The notes below the pieces were generated by a model that saw only the letters and a program-made list of their open reading frames with translations, had not been told where the DNA came from and ran no database searches. From Polytrichum commune (Eukaryota; Streptophyta; Polytrichopsida; Polytrichales; Polytrichaceae), in assembly GCA_950295325.1 (NCBI GenBank), contig OX485807.1:19069666-19133665 (forward strand): a stretch of 64,000 nucleotides of DNA. The letters run 5' to 3'. Shown piece by piece: positions 1 to 10,264 of the stretch. Numbering within the stretch: position 1 is the first letter of the stretch; every line of letters starts with the position of its first letter. Both the position numbers and the translations under genes were made by a program.

Positions 1-3000
1 AAAAGTTATGCGTGTTATAAAAATGACGTCTAACTAGGTGCTTCACCTCAAAGTTTACATATCCCATATGCATTGTTGAACACAACTCCACTCTACTTGC
101 ATAAAGCACAAAGCATTCTCAACTCTTCACTCACATCTTACTTGTCATTCAATGCAAGAGAGATGTACAAGATATAAGTTGAAACAGAAAATTAAAAATG
201 AATGTAAGCTGAATTTTTAAAAATTAAAAGAGAAAATTGCCGAAAATGTGAATATACTATTTTTAGGTGCCGAACCTACTTTTTGAACTTTAATTAAATA
301 TTAGGCAGCAAGTTGCCTAACCTGCTAGTAAACTACGGTATATCACATAGCAAGCATAGATTCTTGACAAGGAAATCAATTAGTACTCACCACATACACC
401 ATCAGTGTGAGTAAATTAAGCAAGGTTCATTGAAGGGCGACTTGATTTCATGCCGTGGGTGGTACCATCATAACAACATTTTGGCTCTTTATTGACCTCC
501 CTCCATTGATCAGTGGCACCGTTATTGCTCTTGTCGGCAGGTGGGCGAGAGGTGAGAGAAAATGTGCAATGACTGGAGCTGCCATGGCCATCAATCAAGG
601 TCATTGGGGTTTGGGGGCGGGGATATATAGCTAGCTAGCTAGTCACCAACACCATAAGAGAAGGAAACATATTTTTAATTGCACATCATCATGTATGAGC
701 GATGTCATTAGTGCGAATATGTTGGGTTTTTTCTCCCACTCACACTCAGTAATTAATCAAGCGAGGAGTCATCTCTGGGACCTCATGTGTCCAGTGAACT
801 GCGATATAATGGTCGAGTTCACATTCAATATATGTAATAGTGTGGATTGCTTTAATAGGAGGGAGAGAGATAGGAAGCCACTCGCTGGTATTGGCGTGAA
901 TGAGGGATGCTTCATTTTGATCGTAGTCGTGAGTTCATACGTGGACCTGAAGTGGGTTTACTTTATGAGCCAATATTGATATTGTGCCAAAGTTTTAATG
1001 GTTGCGATAAACTATGGTTCTATATAGTGGATTTGTGTGGGGGTGATCACGAGCGATGTTGGTTTGGTATCGTCCTCTTTTGTTATTGTTCGGGAATCTG
1101 TAGTGATAGTTTTACATTTTTTGATCTACTGGTATGGTATGGGAATTTGATGGTGTTTTTGTTTGCTTGTTTGTTTTCGATATTGTTTGGGTTTATATAT
1201 AATGAAAGAACTTTCATGTATGGGGAAAATCGTTCTAGTATCAATATGTTTTAGAATGGTGTTGGCCCAAATAATAACTCGGGCATACGAAGAGTCTCTC
1301 ATCTTGGCACCCCCACACATATTTTGATACCCACATGTAGGTACTTTGATATCATGATTGACATTGATTATTGATACCATGTATTCACCTATATATTGGA
1401 CGAACACTAGTCATGAGTATTAAAACCAAAATCATGGCTTAAGATTTGTGTCATTAACATAAGGATACAAATATACTTTTGAATAATAATGAACCCCTAT
1501 CATATGTATAATGTAAAATCCTAGCACTCAATAATAAAGTGGTTGAACACTTTTAATCCCCCGGATGTAACTCATAAGCATTTAAGTTTATGTCTATGTT
1601 TATATATATATATATATATAAAGAAGCTAATGTCATTATTGTTTTAAATCTACCATCAAATGATCCATAAGATCGTAAATCCACTTATTATCGGTTCCTT
1701 TATGATACCGACATAAACCAATCTCCATGCTTGATCCTGGAACTTGCAACACTTGCGATCCCTAAGTGCTTGATCCAAATTGTTGCACACGTCGGAGGTT
1801 TACTAATGATATGAATACAATTGAGGGAAACCCACTTGGGAATCAAAACCTTCACAACTTCGATGCCACCCATGATCTAACAAAGGCATCAACCACCAAC
1901 AACCACACACATCAACCATAAAGAAACGCCACAAAGATGCACCGGCCGTTCCTCTTGCAACCCTAAGCAAGAAGTGGCCTCATTCTCAGCTCAACCACCC
2001 CTTCCAAAACCCTAATACTGCCTCTTCCATATATACATGAATGAGATAAGAAAATGAGAACATTATTCATCCTAGTTTCATCCAATATTAAATGCTTATC
2101 CCATAACGTCTAGTGATCCTACCATACATGTACATAACTACGATTTATAATTACCTTAGGCAATAAAGGATTAAGGAGGTTAACAATGTTATGATATAGG
2201 ACTATTTTAGTTCTTAGCTGACATTAGTTGAAACTAGAGGTCCATTAGGGGGCCAATGGTGTACCACTAGAAAATGCACAATGTATAGATATGGTCCTAT
2301 CTAAAGGTTCAAAGTAAAATATTCCAAGGTCTCAGAAAAATATAGGATTATAAAAATCATTTTTGAAACAAATAAAATTTAGATATATGCAAGAAATACT
2401 CATCAAACATATGAAACATCCTATGGATCTATGTAATACATCACATTCAATGTAGTTACTCCCATCTTCTCAAATCCGGGCCCACCTACTAACCTCATCC
2501 ATGCTACCCATGATGGAGTTCTTGGCATCGGTCTTCAAATCCTTCAGTGACTGGCACTTGTAGGTTTAAAAAGTGCTTTGGTGGGCGCATGAAAGTCTAG
2601 AGGCCCATGTCCACGCACCTCCACATTCTAGTAGGCCATCAGAATGTGGTTGGTTGATGGCTTGTGGTTATCTACATGAGAACACCTCCGACCCACTGCT
2701 ATCTAGAATCTAGTAGACGAGCGGCCTACATGGAAAGTCACCCTTACTTAGTTATGGAGCTTTACACTAGAGCTTGAGGGCCCAAGACCATTGAAATCTA
2801 AATTGATCTCTCATTGGTGGATCTAACATAAACTTGGGAGACCGTGATATTTCAAACTTTTACAAATCTTGATCTAAGATAACCTATTGTATAGAAGGGC
2901 CCACAAGAATAGGGTTGTATTGAAATAATATCCTTTTGAGAGCATGGTGCCCTATGTCTTTACAATATACTTGAAGGCCCGTGACCACACAAAATTTGTT

Positions 3001-3490
3001 TTCAAGTTTCAATGGTAAGGTCTTCAGAGGAGTTCAAGGGGCCTCATAGTTTCATAGTCACGGCATTTGGTCATAGTGTTAAAAATAACCCTCACTTACT
3101 TCCTTACTCATTCTTTGTGATAGACATAAGATGTGTGGGTATTTTTTGGTTCATTTTTCATGTTCTTTAACTTCTACCAATTATATTTACACAACAAAAC
3201 TCGTGTTGCATTAGCAAATATACAATGAAACATATGCAAAAACTAAATTGAAAATCGAACCTCCCCTGATTTAGTTATGGCTATCATAAGTGCATGTTAG
3301 TTGATTTCATAACTGAATACATAGATCCTCCCAATTATGTTCACTATCGAGTGTAGATTAGTTTTTTACATTTGAAGATGTAGTCCAATCTCATTTAAAC
3401 ATGTGTCTTTCTATGATGTTTGCTCTTAAACAATCCTCACCAAACTACATACCTGTCAAATACAAGAGTCTGAATAAGAAAACAAACCAC
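1..3490. other. Gene-poor AT-rich stretch with degenerate repeats
   Basis: I see no supportable gene here. Open frames of 94-115 codons between 695 and 1254 overlap in two frames, show no recognisable motif and are probably chance. A (TA)n tract lies at 1600-1621. From about 2480 to 3130 the text resembles a decayed relative of the Harbinger-like element that follows, with phrases such as 'cttgagggcccaagacc' and 'atagtcacggcatttgg', but no clean ends can be set. Confidence 0.5.
1600..1621. repeat. (TA)n microsatellite
   Basis: About 22 bases of uninterrupted TA dinucleotides, inside an AT-rich stretch without genes. Confidence 0.95.
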
Positions 3491-3493
3491 TTA

Positions 3494-5195
3494 AGGACCA
3501 CTTCACACATGAGACCGAGGCCCTGTGACAATTATATTTTAAGCACCCTCATTGGTGGAAAAAGTGGATCCAGTCCAAGTTCGCTTCACACTACGCTTAG
3601 GGACCAACATAGCATGTGAATGGCAAGATGGATGTAAAAGTCTACATGGGATCCTACATGACATCCAATGGATTATGTTTCATGGTCACTTGGATTATTT
3701 TCAAAAACCACCTCTTGGAGGTAGACCTAACACAAAACCAGGAGACTATGACACTCCAAACGCTCACAACCGTTGATTTAGTCTATTTTGTCATGTGTGG
3801 GGACCCGCATGAATAGACATTCATTGAAATAACATTTGGTTGAGGGCCTAGTCACATATAACTTCACACTACACTTGAGGGTCTGTGACCACACTACATG
3901 ATGTCGGAGGTGTGTTGGGATGGCGTTTGGACACTTTCTGTTGGGCTCTCACAATCTCATGGTCATGACTCTTGGCTCGTGTGTGAAGTAGCCCTAAGAC
4001 CCGTCTCTATCTAATGTCAACTCATTGAAACACTCATTCATGAATAAAAATTCATTGAAATAGCATCTGGTTGAGGGACCGATCACATATGACTTCACAC
4101 TACACTTGAGTGTCCGTGATTGCACTACATGAGTTTGGAGGTGTCTTAGGACAACCTTTGGACACTTTCTTTTGGGCTCTCACATTTTCACGGTCACGGC
4201 TCTTGGCTCGTGTGTGAAGTGGCCCTAAGATCCGTCTATACCTTATGTCACCTCATTCAAACACTCATTCGTGAATAGAAATTCATTGAAATAGCATCTG
4301 GTTGAGGGACCGGTCACATATGACTTCACACTACACTTGAGTGTCCGTGACTGCACTAGATGAGTTTGGAGGTGTGTTAGGATGGCCTTTGGACACTTTC
4401 TATTGGGCTCTCACAATCTCATGGTCACAACTCTTGGCTCGTGTGTGAAGTAGCCCTAAGACCCGTCTCTATTTAATGTCACCTCATTGAAACACTCATT
4501 CATGAATAAAGATTCATTGAAATAGCATCTGGTTGAGGTACCGGTCACATATGACTTCACACTACACTTGAGTGTCCGTGAGTGCACTAGACGAGTTTGG
4601 AGGTGTGTTAGGACGGCCTTTGGACACTTTCTATTGGGCTCTCACAATCTCATGGTCACGACTCTTGGCTCGTGTGTGAAGTAGCCCTAAGACCCGTCTC
4701 TATTTAATGTCACCTCATTGAAACACTCATTCATGAATAAAGATTCATTGAAATAGCATCTGGTTTAGGTACTGGTCGCATATGACTTCACACTACACTT
4801 GAGTGTCCGTGACTGCACTAGATGAGTTTGGAGGTGTATTAGGACGGCCTTTGGACACTTTCTTTTGGGCTCTCACAATTTCACGGTCACGACTCTTGGC
4901 TCGTGTGTGAAGTAGCCCTAAGACCCGTCTCTATTTAATGTCACCTCATTGAAACACTCATTCATGAATAAAGATTCATTGAAATAGCATCTGGTTGAGG
5001 TACCGGTCGCATATGACTTCACACTACACTTGAGTGTCCGTGACTGCACTAGGCGAATATGAAGGTGTGTTAGGACGGCCTTTAAACACTGTCTATTGGG
5101 CTCTCACAATTTCACGGTCACGGCTCTTGGCTCATGTGTGAAGTAGCCCTAAGACCCGTCTCTACCTAATATCACCTCATTCAAACACTGGCCTT
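3494..5195. mobile_element. PIF/Harbinger-like element with tandemly amplified end
   Basis: The left end at 3494 (aggaccacttcacaca, preceded by TTA) matches the left end of the compact element at 24866, and the following 300 bases are also shared (for example 'aagtctacatgg' and the cacctctt(g)gaggt motif). Its right portion is not single: it is repeated six times at an exact 231-bp period (see the tandem repeat entry). Each unit contains the terminal sequence ctcgtgtgtgaagtagccct, related to the right end of the compact copy. No transposase is visible, so the element is non-autonomous. Assignment to PIF/Harbinger rests on the TTA target site and GGGCC-type ends of the related copy. The right boundary is uncertain because the repeat array runs past the terminal motif. 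Confidence 0.6.
3815..5195. repeat. 231-bp tandem repeat, about six units
   Basis: The landmark acttcacactacacttgag begins at 3861, 4092, 4323, 4554, 4785 and 5016 (with small substitutions), so the spacing is exactly 231 bases five times in a row. No indels separate the units. Units differ by scattered substitutions; the three central units are most alike, which fits unequal exchange. Each unit carries the phrase cttggctcgtgtgtgaag, which corresponds to the terminal inverted repeat of the Harbinger-like MITE at 24866-25470. Confidence 0.95.
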
Positions 5196-5992
5196 ATCAT
5201 TCTTCGTGATAGCGTTCTGTAAAGACTACCTGGAATTCGAGGTGCTTGCGTACACCCCCGGGCATCGGGCCTGACACCTCTTTAACGACCCCAAATAAAT
5301 TCGGTTGCGAGGGGCTGTCGGAACACAGGCCCTTTTGTCAGACACTTTTCTCCTCGTGCCAGAGCTAAGAAATTAGAGCCAACACACAAACCCCTCCTCG
5401 TGTGCTTCTGCAAGAACAACAACTTGGGATTGGATTATACATGGGAGCGAGAGGGGATTGTTGCATGCAAGTATATATAAGGTAGAGGGTGCTTAAACCA
5501 ACACTTTAAGCTATTGCACATACATATGGCTATGTGGTTGATATATAAAATATATATTCATATTAGCCTTTGGGCTAAACATAGGTATCAAGAAAGAAAA
5601 AATATTTTTAGTCTCAATTGAATATTTGATTAATATTCAAAGTCAAAACTACTAGCTTCTTTATACCAATCCATAGGCCCCGTGTATGGCAACCTCGCAT
5701 ATGATGAGGACCCCCACCTTCATTGCCTAGAACCAACACAACATAGTTGGGTACTAGACCCAAACTACATCAAAGCCCAAGTAGTAATGGTATGCAAAGC
5801 CACACGGCTACCTCCATGATCCCTCCCGGTTCGCTTGCAAAACCATCACCTTGCATCCCGGGAACCGACCCCCTTGCATCCCGGGAAATGACCCTTTTGT
5901 GCTTTGTGGGCCTACCTCCTTGGCGTTGAGAATAGAATGACTAGAATAGGCATTGACAAGCCACCCTAATCCCACGATTCCCACCTTGAACC

Positions 5993-7033
5993 CAGGGTTA
6001 ATTTTTGCACCCGTCACAGCCCGTCACATGTCAAATTTCCATCGAATTTTACCACAACTCGTCACAAGACAGAAAAATGTAAAACTGAATCCGTCAAAAG
6101 ACATAAAGCTTTTAAAATGCCCGTCAAATGACAGGACCCAGTCTGAGATGACCTGTCACAGATTTAACTTTACAAGTTCCCTACATTCATCTACTAATCA
6201 TCTTAAATTCCCAACAGGCATTCATTCATGCTAGGGCTCCCGTAAAGCACGATAGAAGCCGCCACGACAAGTTAAACATTGTTTCATAGACAACAGCTTA
6301 TCAACCTTATCTGTTGAGGTTTGCTTCTCTCAGCTCGTCAAGTTGGGATCTGTTGAGTACCCGAGGTATGTTCTTATGCATTTTTCGTAGCGTATCTGCG
6401 GTTGCCATAATGTCCTGCAATGTTGTCTCTTTGAGAATCTCGCACATCACTTAACGTAGAGCAGTAGACTCAGTGGAGGACCAATTGGCCCAATCTCACA
6501 AGATTATGGCAGAAGGTGCTTGTAATACCATCGAGTATTGCAATATGCGAGAGGGGATTTTCAAAGCAAAATTTGGTGAAGAGTGCATTGCGTTCTCGAC
6601 TTCGATTGAATACATTGGACGCGTTAATGCGCGTATCTCTATGTGGCATAGATGTGGGAGATATAGATTGGTTAGCTGTTATGCAAGAGTGGAGAAATAT
6701 GCGAGATAGACGTATTCTAGCATTGGATTGAGTGATCCCAATTTTTTTGGGTTGAGGTTGTGGATAGTGGACATTTACATATAAATGTTTTTGATATAAG
6801 AGTTTATTGGTATTTTAGTACAAGAATTTATGATGTATTGCAAAGGGACTTCATTCTTTGAATACATGTTGAAGTTTACTTTGTAAATGAGCATTAAATA
6901 AATTCAACCCGTCAAATGAGAATTTTTCCCGTCAAAAAACTGGTTTATATTGGATGAACCCGTCACAAAAACAGGTCAAGAAATTACAGCCCGTCACAAG
7001 ATAGATGGGACCCCTTGTCAAAAATTACCACTG
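5993..7033 (+). mobile_element. Decayed hAT element nested in the TA-flanked MITE
   Basis: A perfect 8-bp direct duplication, cttgaacc, flanks the insert (5985-5992 and 7034-7041). The ends are imperfect inverted repeats: CAGGGTTAATTTTTG on the left and, in reverse, CAGTGGTAATTTTTG on the right. Both subterminal regions are full of the short motif cccgtca(c/a)a, in line with the multiple subterminal motifs typical of hAT transposons. The insertion is absent from the sister MITE at 34204-34938, which acts as an empty site. The interior keeps only a C-terminal transposase fragment, so it is an internally deleted, non-autonomous derivative. Confidence 0.9.
6516..6731 (+). pseudogene. hAT transposase C-terminal dimerisation fragment
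   Basis: About 70 codons read PSSIAICERGFSKQNLVKSA followed by LRSRL, NTLDALMRVSL and a terminal acidic/Arg-rich tail. The order Pro-Ser-Ser, Cys-Glu-Arg-Gly-Phe-Ser, Leu-x-Arg-Leu, Leu-x-Ala-Leu-Met-Arg is that of the hAT C-terminal dimerisation region, including the Glu that in this family belongs to the catalytic triad. The BED finger and the rest of the catalytic core are absent, so it cannot encode an active enzyme. It lies inside the 1041-bp hAT remnant with its own target duplication. A second open frame at 6473-6709 covers the same bases and is a shadow. Confidence 0.8.
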
Positions 7034-7296
7034 CTTGAACCAACCTGAGATAGAGTGGAGCCCGTTACATACCCTACGTGAAGGTCATGGAGGCCGCTAT
7101 GAGGTGGCACCACTAATGGCACCTAAAACCGTCACTCCGTGGGCCCAGACACTCCTACACCGCCGGGTACGGTTCAAGGTTGTAGAGTGTTGGCAATTGG
7201 GAGGCGTTTATAGGTGTTGGTTTTGGATGGGGTGTTGGTTTTAGCACCCTCTACCTTACACCTCTTGTTTGTCTATCAAACATGTTTTGAACTATA

Positions 7297-7515
7297 AATG
7301 ATAATCCCGGTTAGTGTGGTGTGTGTTACTATCCGGAGTCACGCAGTGTTATATTTGTTTTATTTGAGAATGTTGTATTTTACCAAGCAAAGTTATTTAC
7401 GTTCTATAATGTCTGAACGACCTGTTGAACTTTTGTTAGTAAAAATTGAACTCCTGAGTAAGATGTTATTGCGTTGTGTAACTCCGCATAGTAACATGAA
7501 CTGATTGGGATAGTC
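7297..7515. repeat. Palindromic MITE-like repeat, copy 1
   Basis: The left arm (gtgtgttactatccggagtcac) and the reverse complement of the right arm (atgttactatgcggagttac) match with few differences. Related palindromes of similar length lie at 39705-39925 and 62850-63080, sharing 'acgcaatgct' and a central AT-rich portion. No target duplication was identified with confidence. Confidence 0.6.
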
Positions 7516-8143
7516 GTCATGGTATCTTGAGGTGGTGTTCTTCGGGTCAGAGGATAGTTTCTTGAACTAATTTGACATTGTGATTGGTTTCAAAGACCAC
7601 CGAGCGGCAATCTAGTGGGGGAACGTTTGAAACGAAACAACCACCGCTACAAGCATATGAGAATTGGGCAACACGTCCTTCGTTGGTGACAAATCTACAC
7701 ATCTATCATGGTAAGTTTTAGTGATGCAAGACAATTTTCATTGGTGCGGGATATGGTGTGCGAGTCTCATATGCTTGTAGTGCACAAACCTACCGGGGAT
7801 AACTTGTCAACATGGATGTGTGAGAGATATGTTTGATTACGACAATTTCTCTCGCCCTTGACTTTGCTTTTGGGTCCCACAAATGCAAGATTAGCAAAGC
7901 GTGACCTTGGTTTGACCAAGCAATACAAACACACGAGTCTTCAACAATTGACCTGTGTCATTGAGAAATTATCCTACGCCACCAGAGTGGTAGATTTGCG
8001 TGTTTCTCAAACCGACGCAAGACAAACTTCCTAGGAGTCATATGTTGGTAGTGAAGCCTTCTCACCAATACTTGTGCTGTGAAATATCTGGATTGCAAGG
8101 CAAGTTTGTGTTTATGGGAACAATGTATGATGGCTGATTGCAG

Positions 8144-8276
8144 CAGGAGCGCACCCACCGCAAGGTATACACTAAAGCCCCACCCCACATGAAGGGGACT
8201 CTTCAGCAAGATAGGACCAATGGACTCAAATTCACGTCAAATTGCCCAAGATTGATTTTCTTTTTCTTTTTCTTTT
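8144..8276 (+). repeat. tRNA-derived SINE, 3' fragment (third copy)
   Basis: The stretch aggaccaatggactcaaatt followed by cacgtcaaattgcccaagat matches the 3' body of the complete SINE at 12433-12665 and of the split SINE at 50098-50987. It ends in a T-rich tail. The tRNA-like 5' portion is missing or too diverged to see. Confidence 0.6.
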
Positions 8277-8575
8277 GGCTAATTGAACAATGTGAGGCCA
8301 TGTTTTGGACTTGGGCTCTTTGTGTACGCATAATTGTTTGGAAACAAACAATTCACGATTGTAAGGTGATGGACGCCACCCCAAGAGTTTTACTTGGAGC
8401 CATGACAAATCATCAGGCTCCCACAATATCTTCTTGCCCCGATGTGAGATACATAGTATAGGTGCTAAGTAGGCGCCGAATTGTTAATTTTTTGAGGTGA
8501 CACATGTCATTTTGTAGAGGTTCTAATTAATAGAAAATTGACACGTGGTGCTTTGCCTAGCTTTTGAATTTCACG

Positions 8576-10264
8576 CAATGACTTCCAAAACTAATGCAAC
8601 ATCCTTTATAAACATACTAAATTGCCATTTTCTCAAAAATGGGAAAAGCTTATGTCACGTGGTGCCAACACAATCTACATAAAGTATGTAGCTAGCCTTA
8701 TGTCCATAAGATCGTTCAATTTTGGAGTTTCCATGGTGATCATACTCACATGCCAACAATTCATGGTAAAAACGTGAATTTGGGGTGTTGCATTACTTTT
8801 GGCACTTTTGACATTATTATGTTCCGGGGCACATGAACCACGTTGGATGCATGTTGGATGACATTGGCAACATTGCAAAACATATGAGAAAATGTAGTTG
8901 ATTTTTTGTTCATTTCATATTGATGCTATGCTACTTGGCTAGTGTTTGGTGTATCCTCCTTTCGCCTTCAACAATGCTTGCACTTTGTTGGGCATTGATT
9001 TCACCTCAATGTTGTTGCATTCCTCCTGCAACCTTTTCCCAAAGGTCAGCCTTGCTAGTGAGGAGGTCTTAACGGAGTCAGAGGTGCCGGTCCACTTTGT
9101 TCCAGAGGTCTTTGATCGGATTCATGTCGGGAGCTTGTGGACTCCATGGTAGTGTTGTGATTGCATAATAGTTGAACCATTTGATTGCTGACTTGTTGGT
9201 ATGCATTGGGTTGTTATCATGTTGGAACACCCACTCCTCCACTTCTTTCCAAACTTCACAATTGACATGCTCTAGTTGTCATGTAAGATGTTTTAATAAT
9301 GCTCACTATTCAATTTCTTTCAATTTTGGTCAGCTCCCCAATGCCATCCCAATTCATGCAACTCCAAACCATGATGCTCCCTCCTCTGTGCTTCACAATC
9401 TTACTAACCACACGATTGCTTAGGGATTTCCCAAGCCTCTTCCAACACCACTCTCGACCATCACACCCCACTGTGTTGGAATTATGTTACATATGAGAAT
9501 ACGACTTTCCTCCACTACTCCTCCTTCCAATGCTTATCCTCTTTTGCCCATTCATGTTTTAACTTTTCGTGACAATCCAAAAGGAAAGGTTTTTTCTTCT
9601 TAACTGCATATTATAGTCCTTGGTGCTTTAGTGCTCTTCTTACTATGTTAAGAGAAGCTATAATATTTGAATCCTCTTGAAGAACCCTTTGACATGTTAC
9701 TGCAATGCTAAGCTCTTTTGTTTGCACTAATCATGCCAAGTATCAATCATCCTTCTCACTTAGAATGCGTGAACGCCCTGACCTTCCTTTATCCTCCAAA
9801 TTTTCCATAGCTTCGTAATGTTTAATGATGTGATTAATTATTGATGGTGTTGTTCTTAGTTTCATGGTTGTTTTACATCAACTGTGTTCTTTAGTATGGA
9901 GGGCAATAACATGTGCACGAATTTCTAAGCAAGTTTTGGGCATGGCGGAAGGGGGAACTAAACCAAGGACATCTTGAATGCAAAGCAAATTTGTAAACCA
10001 GTTTGTTATTGCATACTATAACATGAATCGCTCTCATATTTAGCAAATTTGAAGAGTTCTAGAAGTAATACCACACCCCAAATTCATATTTTAACCATGC
10101 AATGCTTGCATGTGATTCCGATCTTCTTAGAAATTGACATGAAGCTAGCTACATACTTTATTTAGACCATATTGGCACCACTTGGCGTGAGCTTTTCCCA
10201 CTTAGGAGAAAATGTCAATTTTGTATGTTTGTAAAGGGTGTTGCATTACTTTTGGAAATCATTG
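8576..10264 (-). mobile_element. Full-length Tc1-like (DD34E-type) transposon, inactivated
   Basis: The element is 1689 bp, the usual size for Tc1-like transposons. Its ends are inverted repeats of about 130-145 bp (8576-8712 and 10117-10264) starting CAATGACTTCCAAAAC on the left and CAATGATTTCCAAAAG in reverse on the right. TA follows the right end; the left flank reads CG, so the target duplication has decayed. A decayed but nearly full-length Tc1-type transposase lies on the minus strand between the ends. Land-plant mariner-like elements are usually of the DD39D type, so a DD34E-type element here is unusual. Confidence 0.88.
8939..9943 (-). pseudogene. Tc1-like DD34E transposase pseudogene
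   Basis: Read from an ATG at 9943 to a TAG at 8939, about 335 codons can be followed across frameshifts and stops. In order: an N-terminal helix-turn-helix region (MPKTCLEIRAHVIALH, then NLEDKGRSGRSRILSEKDD), a central block ending KHEWAKEDKHW, a GGSIMVWSCMNW block, the second-Asp block VFQHDNNPMHT, the last catalytic block WSPQAPDMNPIKDLW, and the C-terminus SMPNKVQALLKAKGGYTKH. These are the standard Tc1-family landmarks. The spacing between the second Asp and the last catalytic position is 34 residues, but that position is Lys instead of Glu, and the first Asp (expected in an FSDE-like block) reads FSYV. The gene is dead by both catalytic and frame damage. Confidence 0.88.

Larger units (their letters stand above)
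5480..7256. mobile_element. TA-flanked non-autonomous DNA transposon, copy A, interrupted
   Basis: The ends are inverted repeats: AGGTAGAGGGTGCTTAAACC on the left and, read in reverse, AGGTAGAGGGTGCTAAAACC on the right. Both sides are flanked by TA (5478-5479 and 7257-7258), as expected for Tc1/mariner-type insertion. The interior matches copy B at 34204-34938, apart from a 1041-bp hAT insertion at 5993-7033. Without the insertion and its duplicated target, the element is about 728 bp. No transposase is seen; the superfamily is inferred only from the TA target site. Confidence 0.88.
7257..8575. other. Gene-free stretch with a palindromic MITE and a SINE fragment
   Basis: No gene is recognisable. 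The two supported items, a palindromic repeat at 7297-7515 and a SINE 3' fragment near 8144-8276, are listed separately. The rest is unassigned AT-rich sequence. Confidence 0.5.

Noticed and set aside
695-1254. Two overlapping frames of 94 and 115 codons
   Set aside because: Different frames over the same bases, no motif, and no splice-linked partner; likely chance.
3815-5195. A CRISPR-like regular array
   Set aside because: Spacing is regular, but the whole 231-bp unit is repeated with no unique spacers, and the context is eukaryotic.
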